Source: a virus. From it: DNA of 24,148 nt. The notes below the pieces were generated by a model, which did not search any database, was not told where the DNA came from, and was given only the letters and a program-made list of their open reading frames with translations. Position 1 is the stretch's first letter; every line of letters begins with the position of its first letter. The position numbers were made by a program, and so were the translations under genes. Shown here in pieces: positions 13,766 through 21,074 of this stretch. The DNA is taken from positions 1 through 24,148 of the IMG/VR virus record IMGVR_UViG_3300009431_000136; one strand, written 5' to 3'.

Positions 13766-14177
13766 CATATGCGGAATCCTGGGCAGATTGGGTGGCATAG
13801 GTAAACCTTTTAATACTAAATATAGAGATCTGGGATGTCCATTTATGACTTATGGTTATTTATTATTTCTTTGGCATCCGATAGATACTCTGGGATGGGT
13901 AATGTTGATTTTATGTATTCCTATAACATTAGGAGCATTGAGTACATATTGGGATAAATTATTTGGTTATGATAATTTCTGGTTCCATGGTTTTATGTGT
14001 GGATTAGCTATATTTCCTTTGATATGGGCCGGGTTGATCTGGTGGTTAATATTAATACGTGCTTTAGTGATCGCTATACTAATGGGCGGTTGGAGTAGAA
14101 TATTTAAAAATGATATAATAGAAGAGACGGGACGATATTTCTTCTTAGCAGCTACTATACCTATATTAATACTATGA
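13740..14177 (+). CDS. multi-pass integral membrane protein
   Basis: A 145-residue, tryptophan-rich protein with about four to five membrane segments (roughly residues 3-19, 37-50, 51-70, 83-116 and 130-145). It carries a conserved-looking RxGGxGxPFNTKYRDLGCP stretch after the first helix and MGGWSRIFKND before the last. I have seen similar proteins described only as phage membrane proteins of unknown function. It is much larger than typical holins and its location after the holin-like genes might make it a lysis or superinfection-exclusion protein. The start has GAGG nine bases upstream; the end overlaps the next start by ATGA. Confidence 0.6.
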   Translation: MIKWIIASSICGILGRLGGIGKPFNTKYRDLGCPFMTYGYLLFLWHPIDTLGWVMLILCIPITLGALSTYWDKLFGYDNFWFHGFMCGLAIFPLIWAGLIWWLILIRALVIAILMGGWSRIFKNDIIEETGRYFFLAATIPILIL

Positions 14178-14827
14178 GTTTAATATTATCTAAATCAGTT
14201 AATTTTGGTTCAAGAAAAGGCGGCTTGACAACTGTTGGATATCGATTACTTAATGCTGATGGTTCTGTGAACTTAGCACGCACTACATCCGGTATAACAG
14301 AACTGATAGCTAGTACAGGATTGTATGGAGGAATTATAACCTTTGATGATAACTTTTCAGGATTTGTGGTTTGGGATACTGGACAAGCAACACCTCTTTA
14401 TGCAATGGATCAATTTGATTGGAGAACAATTTCAAGTGCTGGTGGTGTAGCGATATCACATGGAGTAGTTGGTAAAGGAATATGGACTGAAGAAGAAAAA
14501 AATAAAGTTTTAAGACAAGTTACTAAAATACTTAAAAGAGTTAAAGAAAGAAATAATTCTGATGTGAAAGAAGCTATTAATAAAATAAATCAATCTATTC
14601 AAAATAATAGAAAAGTTTCTTCAGATATTCTACTTAGTATTAATAAAGATATTCTTAATTTGAATGAAGATAATAGAGAAAAGATTAAATCGTTTGAAGA
14701 GAACATAAAAATTCTAGGTGAAGCTCTAGAAGTATTGTTACAATATGCAGAGTTTAAACAAATAATTAAGGAGGTAGAAAATCATGTCGAAACTGGAACA
14801 ATTAAGCTTGAGAATCAAAAAGTTTAA
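14174..14827 (+). CDS. beta-domain plus coiled-coil protein, probable virion-associated protein
   Basis: A 217-aa protein in two parts. Residues 1 to about 80 are strand-rich (GGLTTVGYRLLNADGSVNLA, YGGIITFDDNFSGFVVWDTG), a module I recognise only as recurrent in phage late regions. Residues about 105-217 are charged and helical with heptad repeats, a coiled coil for oligomerisation. The combination is typical of fibre, tip or linker proteins, but no function is established. It overlaps the protease gene by 44 bases and carries that gene's ribosome site (AAGGAGG at 14768-14774). The role is inference from fold and place. Confidence 0.6.
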   Translation: MSLILSKSVNFGSRKGGLTTVGYRLLNADGSVNLARTTSGITELIASTGLYGGIITFDDNFSGFVVWDTGQATPLYAMDQFDWRTISSAGGVAISHGVVGKGIWTEEEKNKVLRQVTKILKRVKERNNSDVKEAINKINQSIQNNRKVSSDILLSINKDILNLNEDNREKIKSFEENIKILGEALEVLLQYAEFKQIIKEVENHVETGTIKLENQKV

Positions 14828-16445
14828 AGAGGCTTTCTTTGCTCGAATTGATAAACTTGAAGAAGAATTTAAAGAAGTTGATAAAGCATTAGACTTTGAT
14901 AATGAATTGAATATATCTGAACCTTTTACAGCTCAAAATGCACCAGATAGAATTAAAAAACTTCCTCCAAAGCTTAAGGATGCTTGGATTAAAACTTTTA
15001 ATTCTGTTTTTAAAGATTCAAAAGATGAAGGAAAGGCATTTAGAATAGCTAATGCTCAAATCACTAAAATGAGAGAAGATGGTATAGATCTTGGTGAAGG
15101 ATCCCCTGTAGGTAGCTTTGAACATATGAGAGATAAAGTTAGTGAAGCTCTTAGAAAAAAGACAGATTTATTTAATGCGGGTAAAGTTAATAAAGGGGAA
15201 ATAGCGCCATCTCCATTTATACGATTTATGTTTTTGGATAAAATCATTGTAGGATTTAGAGACAAAACTTTTTTAGTACCTTTTACTCTTAAAGATGATA
15301 AAGTAACTTTTGAAAAGCCCAAAGAAGTTGTTGAGACTTTTCAGATAAAAGAAAATAAAGGAAAACAAACTAACGTAATGAATGAATTAAAAGAGAATGG
15401 TATTAAAATAACTAAATCAGCTCAAAATATGGACTTAGATCTAGCTGAATTTATATCTTTGAAAGAAGCTAATTTCGATGAAGAGACTGGTGAAGTTGAA
15501 GTAGTGCTTATAGAAAAAGGAACTAATTTTAATAAAAAAAGACATTATCCGGACAGTACTATACGAGAAGCTGCTCCAAAATTCAATGGACTCAAAATGT
15601 ATATCAATCATCCTACCAAAACAGAAGACAGGGAACGTCCGGAAAGAAATTTAAAAGATTGGGGTTCTACTATAGTCGAATCTCATTATGATAATGGTAA
15701 AGCTATGGGAAAAATAGCTGTACATGATAATTGGTTAAGAGAAAGATTGAAGGATCCGGTAGCAAGAGGGCATATCGGACTATCAATAAACACAGGTGGC
15801 CGTGTATCATATGGAAAAGTACAAGGTCAAGAAATGCAAATAGTTGAGCAAATTGTAATGCGTCGCCAAAACGGCCCAGCTAGTGTTGACTGGGTGACAG
15901 AGGCTGGCGCACGAGGAAGGGTGTCTCGACTATTGAAAGAATCAAATAAGGGGAGGAAAACAATGGAATTACATGAAGCTACGTTTGAAGATCTAAAAAA
16001 AGAGAATCCTGAATTGCTAAATGCGATTACTGAAAGTGTGAAAAAGAGCATTAAGGAATCTGGAGAAAGTCAGCAAAAAGAAAAAGAGCTGAAAGAGTCA
16101 AAAGAAAAGCTAGCTAACTTTGAGAAAAAAGAAAAGTTAGATCAGCAAAAAGAGACGGTAACAAAGCTGATGGAAGGTAAAGATCTCCAAGATGTTACTA
16201 AAAATCGCATTTTGGAAGCTTTCTCTAGAGAGTTGGTTGAGTCTGAAATTAAGTTGAAAGAATCTGTTGCAGCTGCTATAAAAACTGAACTTGAATATCT
16301 GAATAAGTTCAGCAAAAAAGGCAAAATCAATACAGGTTCTGGCAGTGAAGGTGAAGGTGGATTGAAGGAATCCGTACAAAAGGATCTAGATACAAGAGCA
16401 GGAGTGGGAGAGAAAAAAAAGGACAAAGAAAACGAGGATGAATAA
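14784..16445 (+). CDS. ChaB-domain, prohead protease and scaffold polyprotein
   Basis: This 553-aa protein has three parts. Residues about 53-95 match the ChaB fold (APDRIKKLPPKLKDAWIKTF followed by KAFRIANAQI). Residues about 218-385 match phage prohead maturation proteases: REAAPKFNG, then NHPT with H276, a second motif GLSINTGG with S334, and PASVDWVTEAGARGRV; H276 and S334 are the likely catalytic pair of the herpesvirus-type serine protease. Residues about 394-553 are an acidic, Lys/Glu-rich coiled coil as in scaffolding proteins. The protease trims the scaffold and capsid protein when the prohead matures. An internal ribosome site and ATG at 15963 should make the scaffold alone. The start follows AAGGAGG by nine bases. 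It is directly upstream of decoration and capsid genes, the expected place. Confidence 0.88.
   Translation: MSKLEQLSLRIKKFKEAFFARIDKLEEEFKEVDKALDFDNELNISEPFTAQNAPDRIKKLPPKLKDAWIKTFNSVFKDSKDEGKAFRIANAQITKMREDGIDLGEGSPVGSFEHMRDKVSEALRKKTDLFNAGKVNKGEIAPSPFIRFMFLDKIIVGFRDKTFLVPFTLKDDKVTFEKPKEVVETFQIKENKGKQTNVMNELKENGIKITKSAQNMDLDLAEFISLKEANFDEETGEVEVVLIEKGTNFNKKRHYPDSTIREAAPKFNGLKMYINHPTKTEDRERPERNLKDWGSTIVESHYDNGKAMGKIAVHDNWLRERLKDPVARGHIGLSINTGGRVSYGKVQGQEMQIVEQIVMRRQNGPASVDWVTEAGARGRVSRLLKESNKGRKTMELHEATFEDLKKENPELLNAITESVKKSIKESGESQQKEKELKESKEKLANFEKKEKLDQQKETVTKLMEGKDLQDVTKNRILEAFSRELVESEIKLKESVAAAIKTELEYLNKFSKKGKINTGSGSEGEGGLKESVQKDLDTRAGVGEKKKDKENEDE
15951..15956 (+). promoter_or_regulatory. 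internal ribosome binding site for a free scaffold protein
   Basis: GGGAGG (15951-15956, in AAGGGGAGG) lies six bases before the in-frame ATG 15963 within the protease-scaffold gene. It matches the usual ribosome sites of this genome and stands exactly at the protease-to-scaffold boundary, as in phage lambda C/Nu3. Confidence 0.65.
15963..16445 (+). CDS. scaffolding protein from an internal start (same frame as the protease)
   Basis: Starting at M394 of the polyprotein, this gives a 160-residue acidic, Lys/Glu-rich, strongly helical product (MELHEATFEDLKKENPEL ... ) with a Gly/Ser-rich segment (INTGSGSEGEGG) before a basic/acidic tail. Scaffold proteins guide capsid assembly and are removed or cleaved before DNA packaging; the head of lambda makes its scaffold Nu3 from an internal start in the protease gene C in the same way. 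The evidence is the ribosome site at 15951-15956 and the position of the domain boundary. Whether both products are made, and in what ratio, cannot be read from sequence. Confidence 0.6.
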   Translation: MELHEATFEDLKKENPELLNAITESVKKSIKESGESQQKEKELKESKEKLANFEKKEKLDQQKETVTKLMEGKDLQDVTKNRILEAFSRELVESEIKLKESVAAAIKTELEYLNKFSKKGKINTGSGSEGEGGLKESVQKDLDTRAGVGEKKKDKENEDE

Positions 16446-16494
16446 ATCCCGCTACGTTTAATAGCGTAGAAATTTAAAAGGAGGATATTTTATC

Positions 16495-16863
16495 ATGGCA
16501 AAGAACTTTAAGTTTTCAGGTAAAAGACTTACGATTGCAGGTATAGCCGCTGATGTGTCATCTGGTGCCTTAACGCGTCAAAAGGGATATATAGGTATCC
16601 CATTGAACCATAAACTCTCTGGTGCGTCTGTAGCTTTCGCATTAGAGGGAGTATGGGGCATGACCTGGGATTTCTGGGCGAATAGCCAACCAGCTGTTGG
16701 TACTATTCTGTATTGGGATACTAGCACTGGATTGCTTTCACTTGGATCTGCAAACGATGATTACGCAGCTGTGAAAGTTGTTACTGCGGTAAGTGCAACC
16801 GATGGTTCGTTTGATGGTTTGCTACTGCCACAGGGAAGACCGGCAGGACAAGATCAAAGCTAG
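16495..16863 (+). CDS. capsid decoration/stabilising protein (DUF2190-like)
   Basis: A 122-residue beta-rich protein. The stretch FALEGVWGMTWDFWANSQPA followed by VGTILYWDTSTGLL (residues about 48-81) matches the DUF2190 family, capsid-stabilising or decoration proteins that bind the outside of the mature head. Its position between scaffold and major capsid protein is the standard one for lambda gpD-type and DUF2190 proteins. Strong AAAAGGAGG site ten bases upstream. A short inverted repeat (CTACG/CGTAG, 16452-16469) lies in the 49-base gap before it but is too weak to call a terminator. Confidence 0.8.
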   Translation: MAKNFKFSGKRLTIAGIAADVSSGALTRQKGYIGIPLNHKLSGASVAFALEGVWGMTWDFWANSQPAVGTILYWDTSTGLLSLGSANDDYAAVKVVTAVSATDGSFDGLLLPQGRPAGQDQS

Positions 16864-16896
16864 TTTATATTAAATCAAAGAAGGAGGTAAATAGTT

Positions 16897-17865
16897 ATGC
16901 ATAAATCGCTTTTGCAAATGTATTATGATTTGAGAGAGTCAAATTCAACTACTGACTTTCCCAAACTTCTGGCCAATACTATGTTTAAAGTTTTATTGGA
17001 TAAATTCAAAGGTGTTAAATCTCCATGGAGACAATACACTATGATTTCCAATATGGTAGACTTTAAAAAAGCAGACAGAGTATTGGTATCCGAAGCTCCG
17101 GATCTAGTAGAAGTTGAGGAAAACGGTCCCTATAGTGATTCGACACTTACCGATGATAATTATCAGATTCAATTAAGAACTTATGGGAGAACGTTTACAG
17201 TTAGTAGGAGAACCATTATTAATGATGATCTTGCAGCTATAGTAAGACAACCGGCTCGCTTTGGTAGATCATCAGGCCGTACTTTAGCTAAAAAAATAGT
17301 TGATCAAATTGAAGGCGATGGTTTGATGTATGATGGTAAGTCAATGTTTCACGTTGATCACAGTAATTCTGGTGACACCGCACTAGCTAATTCGGCCGCT
17401 GGTATTGCTGCGGTATCTGCTGGTATGACCGCTATTGAACAATCTACAGAGCCTCGTTCTGGTGAAAAAATGGGTCTAGAAGCTAGATTTATTATGGTCC
17501 CTCCAGAATTAGAAGATACAGCATTAAGAATTACTGAAGGCCAGGCTTTTATACCTGTTACTACTGCAGGTGGTACTACTGAAATTGGCAAAGCTAAAAG
17601 ATTGAAGGTGCTGAGAGAGGCATTTTTAACCAGTACGACTGCATGGTATGTTCTTGCAGGGCCTCAAGAAGCTCCGCCGGTTGAAGTAGGTTTCTTAGGT
17701 GGTAAAGAATCTCCGGATCTCCTGTTGAAAAAAGCAAATGTAGTTAATCTCGCTGGAGGAGATGATCGCTGGCAGTATGAGTTTGATGAATTGGTTTACA
17801 AAGTACGTCACGATTGGGCCCTTGCTCGCGCTTATTGGCAAGGTATCTATAGAGGTAAAGCTTAA
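16897..17865 (+). CDS. major capsid protein (HK97-fold, Mu gpT-like)
   Basis: A 322-residue protein whose sequence fits Mu-type major head subunits: a helical N-terminus, RTYGRTFTVSRRTIINDDLAAI (about residues 94-115), and further on RSSGRTLAKKIVD and the C-terminal KANVVNLAGGDDRWQYEFDE segment ending in a basic YRGKA. It has the usual length of the HK97-fold shell protein and sits after protease, scaffold and decoration genes. A very good AAGGAGG site is 9-10 bases upstream. It is followed by a strong hairpin (17881-17920), as expected for a gene whose product is needed in hundreds of copies. Codon use is richer in G and C than in most of the window, consistent with high expression. Confidence 0.93.
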   Translation: MHKSLLQMYYDLRESNSTTDFPKLLANTMFKVLLDKFKGVKSPWRQYTMISNMVDFKKADRVLVSEAPDLVEVEENGPYSDSTLTDDNYQIQLRTYGRTFTVSRRTIINDDLAAIVRQPARFGRSSGRTLAKKIVDQIEGDGLMYDGKSMFHVDHSNSGDTALANSAAGIAAVSAGMTAIEQSTEPRSGEKMGLEARFIMVPPELEDTALRITEGQAFIPVTTAGGTTEIGKAKRLKVLREAFLTSTTAWYVLAGPQEAPPVEVGFLGGKESPDLLLKKANVVNLAGGDDRWQYEFDELVYKVRHDWALARAYWQGIYRGKA

Positions 17866-17880
17866 AAAAGTGTGTGTGTG

Positions 17881-17920
17881 TAAACCGTGTGGGGAACTTT
17901 CTAGTTCCTCACACGGTTTA
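17881..17920 (+). terminator. strong hairpin after the capsid gene (terminator or RNA-stability element)
   Basis: TAAACCGTGTGGGGAACT (17881-17898) pairs with AGTTCCTCACACGGTTTA (17903-17920): an 18-pair stem with one G-U, closed by the four-base loop TTCT. It lies between the capsid stop (17863-17865) and the connector's ribosome site. The classic terminator U-run is nearly missing (only TTT at the end of the stem, then AAAAGGAGG), so partial termination or protection of the upstream capsid mRNA is more likely than full stop. The same DNA read on the other strand is also a hairpin followed by TTT. Confidence 0.7.
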
Positions 17921-17934
17921 AAAGGAGGATAGCC

Positions 17935-18315
17935 ATGAGTTTTACATTTAATACTGGAACGAATATCGGAAAGGTTAGAGTTCTTATTGGTGATACAACT
18001 CAGGCTACTGCATTATTATCTGATGAAGAAATAAATGTAACTTTAGGATTAACAAGTAATGATATATATTTAGCTTCTGCGATTTCTTTAAAAAGTATAG
18101 CTGCAAATAAAGCTGCAATCGCTAAGAGAATTAAAGCTGGTAATTATGAAGAAGATCCAAAAGCAGTAGTCAGTGGATTACTTGAAATTGCTAAGAATTA
18201 TGAAGAGCGCTCGAGAATGACTCCGGCTGATGCTGATACTGAAATTTTCTATACTGATTTTAATTATAATGATATTTTAATTCAAAAAGCATTAAGAGGC
18301 GAAATAAATGATTAA
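17935..18315 (+). CDS. head-tail connector / head-completion protein (gp6-like)
   Basis: A 126-residue protein with the typical start IGKVRVLIGDTTQATALLSD (about residues 11-30) followed by EEINVTLGLTSNDIYLASAISL, the pattern of the adaptor proteins (HK97 gp6-like and DnaT-like domains) that form the ring beneath the portal and join head to tail. The remaining part is helical and ends in a Tyr/Asp-rich tail. Location directly after the major capsid gene is standard. AAAGGAGG lies 7-10 bases upstream. Its end overlaps the following methyltransferase gene by eight bases, so a sugar-modification type enzyme is tied directly to a connector gene. Confidence 0.82.
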   Translation: MSFTFNTGTNIGKVRVLIGDTTQATALLSDEEINVTLGLTSNDIYLASAISLKSIAANKAAIAKRIKAGNYEEDPKAVVSGLLEIAKNYEERSRMTPADADTEIFYTDFNYNDILIQKALRGEIND

Positions 18316-18889
18316 TATTTCAAAACAAGATTTAATAGAATTGCAAACAATATCACAGAATAAATTACCAGAGGATTTAGAAGAAATGGTATCTACTCAA
18401 AAAGATGCATTACTTAAATGCCCTGGCGTGATTGCTCATTATTATAGATTCTTTTATTTTCTTACTACAAAATTTAAGCCTTCTGTTATTTTAGAATTAG
18501 GAACAGATACAGGTATTTCTATAGCTTGTTTAGCTGGAGGTAATCCTAATAGCAAAATATATACTGTAGATCATACAAATCATCTAAATAGAAATTTCAT
18601 AAAAGATAATGTGAAATATTTAAATCAAGATAGTTTAAAACCAATAGATATAAAAAATATAGATATTTTATTTATAGATACTAATCATGATGGAATAAGA
18701 GTATATGAAGAATATATGTTTTATAAAAATAAAATGTCTGAAAATGGGATAATCTTTTTTGATGATATTTATTTAACTGAGGCAATGAAATATTTTTGGA
18801 TTAATCTTGTGCCAGAGAAAGGATTTAAATTTGATTTAGATATACATGGAAAGGCAGGTTTTGGAGTTATATTATTAAATAATCAATGA
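18308..18889 (+). CDS. class I SAM-dependent methyltransferase, small (paralogue of 20490-21074)
   Basis: A 193-residue protein with SAM-binding motif I VILELGTDTGISIACLAGG (about residues 61-79), a following acidic strand end (VDHT), then IDILFIDTNHDG (about 116-127) and the strand GIIFFDDIYLTEAM (about 147-160). This layout belongs to the small MTase_24-like group of Rossmann methyltransferases, which often act on sugars or small molecules and contain metal-binding aspartates like those in FIDT and FDDI. The substrate cannot be read; a methylated sugar is the favoured guess from the neighbouring glycosyltransferases. It overlaps the connector gene by eight bases. The end HGKAGFGVILLNN is shared with the paralogue (HGKNGFGAIILN). 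Confidence 0.8.
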   Translation: MINISKQDLIELQTISQNKLPEDLEEMVSTQKDALLKCPGVIAHYYRFFYFLTTKFKPSVILELGTDTGISIACLAGGNPNSKIYTVDHTNHLNRNFIKDNVKYLNQDSLKPIDIKNIDILFIDTNHDGIRVYEEYMFYKNKMSENGIIFFDDIYLTEAMKYFWINLVPEKGFKFDLDIHGKAGFGVILLNNQ

Positions 18890-18917
18890 GGGCTCAGAGC
18901 CACAGAAAGGGGTAATG

Positions 18918-19919
18918 ATGAAAATAGTACATGAATTAAATCAGTTAGATTTTGGAGGAGTAGAAAAAATAATTCGTAATATCATTAAATACGATAAACA
19001 AAATGAACACTTTATCGCTGCTTATAAAGATGGTAATTATAAATCAGAACTTGAAAAGGTTGGAGCTAAAATAACATTACTCTCAGATAAAGAACTAGAT
19101 ATTCAAGCAGATATTATACATATACATTGTGGAGGCGCTCCGAGTAATTTAGCTCATGATCTCAAAAAAGAATTTCCTATTGTTGAAACTATCCATTCTC
19201 CTGTTAGATCCCCTAATCGTGATGATTATATAACTCAAAGAGTCGGTGTAACTAAAGCTGTAGCATCTTTAAATAAAAATGCTGCATATATTCTTAATGG
19301 AATTGATTTTGAATCTATGATCCCTACAAAAACAGCTGATCAAGTTATAAAAGAATTAAAATTAAATTCTGAAATACCTATTATTGGTAGACTTGGCCGC
19401 ATAGGTAAAGATAAAGGATTAGAGGAATGGTTATTAACTTGCTATTATCTTCAACAAGAAGGAATTAATTTTGTACCTATAATCATAGGGGATGAGGCAC
19501 AGAATTGCAATGGTTATAAAGGAATGTTAAAATTAATGGTTGAATCTTTACCCATTAAAAATGTAATATGGATTCCTAATCAATTAAATATAGCTAATTA
19601 TTTACAAATAATGGAAGTTTTTTTATATCCTAGTCCAACAGAAGGATTTGGCCTTTCTCTTATTGAAGCAGCTTATATGAATTCAGTAGTTGTAACATAT
19701 AAAAATGATGTCAATCGTGAATTATTAGAAGGATATGCAATATTGGTTGATAAGGATATAAAATCACTTGTAGTTGGAACAAGGAAAGCTTTAAATACAA
19801 ATATCCAAGATGCTTTTAGTGGATTATCTAGTGCCTGGGTAGAGACAGAATACGATGCTGAAAGAATGTCTCAGGAATATCAAGACTTATATAAGGAGGT
19901 TTATGAGCGCTGTAACTGA
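18918..19919 (+). CDS. GT4-type glycosyltransferase (GT-B fold)
   Basis: About 333 residues from ATG 18918; ATG 18915 is one codon earlier and equally possible, but 18918 has the better distance to AAAGGGG (18907-18912). N-terminal features are LDFGGVEKIIRNI and HIHCGGAP; the C-terminal donor-binding domain has IIGRLGRIGKDKGLEEW (about residues 153-169) and FLYPSPTEGFGLSLIEA (about 235-251), where the Glu-containing E-G-F-G-x-x-x-x-E motif binds the nucleotide sugar. It is therefore a retaining GT4-family enzyme that moves a sugar from a nucleotide donor to an unknown acceptor. Its 3' end overlaps the next structural-type gene by 17 bases and contains that gene's ribosome site. All motifs are intact. 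Confidence 0.88.
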   Translation: MKIVHELNQLDFGGVEKIIRNIIKYDKQNEHFIAAYKDGNYKSELEKVGAKITLLSDKELDIQADIIHIHCGGAPSNLAHDLKKEFPIVETIHSPVRSPNRDDYITQRVGVTKAVASLNKNAAYILNGIDFESMIPTKTADQVIKELKLNSEIPIIGRLGRIGKDKGLEEWLLTCYYLQQEGINFVPIIIGDEAQNCNGYKGMLKLMVESLPIKNVIWIPNQLNIANYLQIMEVFLYPSPTEGFGLSLIEAAYMNSVVVTYKNDVNRELLEGYAILVDKDIKSLVVGTRKALNTNIQDAFSGLSSAWVETEYDAERMSQEYQDLYKEVYERCN

Positions 19920-20493
19920 TATATTAACAAGTGTAGTTAATCTTAAACGCAATACAGCTTTCGTAGTTGATGAGATTGCCGTAGGGGCCTCCATATCTGT
20001 AGATAGACAACCTGCTAAAAGTAGTAGGATAGAAGTAGAAATTATAGGCGCTACCGTTTCATCTGGTTTGGTTAATCTTGCAGGCAATACTACTGAAACT
20101 TTAAACTTCGCGGATAATGGAGTTCAAGTAGGACAGTTGAATTTTACAAGTCTTACGGGTATTACAATATCAGGCATTAGTGATGGATTTATAAAGGCTA
20201 GAGCCTTAAGCAAAATGGGACAACCATTAAATCAGGAAATTCTTATTTCAGAGAATATGAATATAAGATTTTTTGCAGAAAATGGTCGAATAAGAACTTT
20301 AAAACAAGGTCAAGAGGATGTTTCTAATTATAGATTAATTGCTGAACCAGATGCAGATGTACAAGATAATGATTTAATATTTGCTGTATCAGGAATATTC
20401 GGCTTAACTTTAGGTCAGATAAAATTCTCTGAAAAACTTTATGATTTTTCTGGAACGGCTCATCATGTAGAAGCGGAGATAATGAAAATATGA
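19903..20493 (+). CDS. probable virion structural protein, beta-rich
   Basis: ATG 19903 is chosen because AAGGAGG ends five bases before it; an in-frame ATG at 19855 would lie deep inside the glycosyltransferase gene and adds a basic segment unlike the rest. The 196-residue product is beta-strand-rich and has the low-charge composition of virion proteins (SVVNLKRNTAFVVDEIAVGA, GITISGISDGFIKARAL). No family recognised. It is flanked by a glycosyltransferase and a methyltransferase with overlaps of 17 and 4 bases, so it is embedded in the sugar-modification set. It could be the modified substrate itself, or a connector or tail-terminator component. Confidence 0.6.
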   Translation: MSAVTDILTSVVNLKRNTAFVVDEIAVGASISVDRQPAKSSRIEVEIIGATVSSGLVNLAGNTTETLNFADNGVQVGQLNFTSLTGITISGISDGFIKARALSKMGQPLNQEILISENMNIRFFAENGRIRTLKQGQEDVSNYRLIAEPDADVQDNDLIFAVSGIFGLTLGQIKFSEKLYDFSGTAHHVEAEIMKI

Positions 20494-21074
20494 TAGAAAA
20501 AATAATAAGAGATTTATCAGAACTATGTGATGTCCCAAATGAAATATATAATAGTATAATTAAACAAGAAAGTATACATCCCGAGAAAGCTACATATTAT
20601 AGATTTCTTTATCAATTAAGTAAAAAAATTAAACCTTATTTATGTGTTGAACTTGGTACTAATCGTGGCATTGCTGCTGCATGCTTGGCCCTGGGTAATC
20701 CGGATGGCAAGGTTATAACTATTGATATAAAAGATAAAAAGAAATTTGAGGGATGCTTACGACCTAATATCGATTTTTGGATTCAAGATAGCTTGGCTCC
20801 TTTAAAATATAATTTAGAAAATATTGATATTCTTTTTATAGATACATCTAGTAAAGGATCACGTAATAAAATAGAATATGATCATTGGATACCATATATG
20901 AGAAAAGGCGGTTTAGTTTTAATTGATGATATTCATATAGTTGAAGATATTAATGGCAATATAACTACGGATTTTATGTCTGATTTTTGGTTTGATTTTA
21001 AACCTAAAGGTACTAAAATACAATTACCCTTGCATGGTAAAAATGGATTTGGAGCGATAATATTAAATGGCTAA
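20490..21074 (+). CDS. class I SAM-dependent methyltransferase, small (paralogue of 18308-18889)
   Basis: A 194-residue protein with motif I LCVELGTNRGIAAACLALG (about residues 51-69), then an acidic ITID strand, IDILFIDTSSKGS and GGLVLIDDIHIVED. It lines up along its entire length with the product of 18308-18889, including TYYRFLYQLSKKIKP versus HYYRFFYFLTTKFKP, the D-S-L block after the SAM domain and the terminal HGKNGFGAIILN. The two are clear paralogues that have diverged, more likely recruited for different positions or acceptors than a recent copy. It starts in an ATGA overlap with the structural gene and overlaps the next gene by eight bases. Confidence 0.8.
   Translation: MIEKIIRDLSELCDVPNEIYNSIIKQESIHPEKATYYRFLYQLSKKIKPYLCVELGTNRGIAAACLALGNPDGKVITIDIKDKKKFEGCLRPNIDFWIQDSLAPLKYNLENIDILFIDTSSKGSRNKIEYDHWIPYMRKGGLVLIDDIHIVEDINGNITTDFMSDFWFDFKPKGTKIQLPLHGKNGFGAIILNG

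Noticed and set aside
16450-16469. Inverted repeat (CGCTA/TAGCG or CTACG/CGTAG) before the decoration gene
   Set aside because: Five-base arms and no U-run. It could slow a ribosome or polymerase but I would not call it a feature.
18891-18901. Small inverted repeat GGCTC/GAGCC between the methyltransferase and the GT4 gene
   Set aside because: Only four usable base pairs with a three-base loop, no U-run; too weak to call a terminator or regulatory stem.
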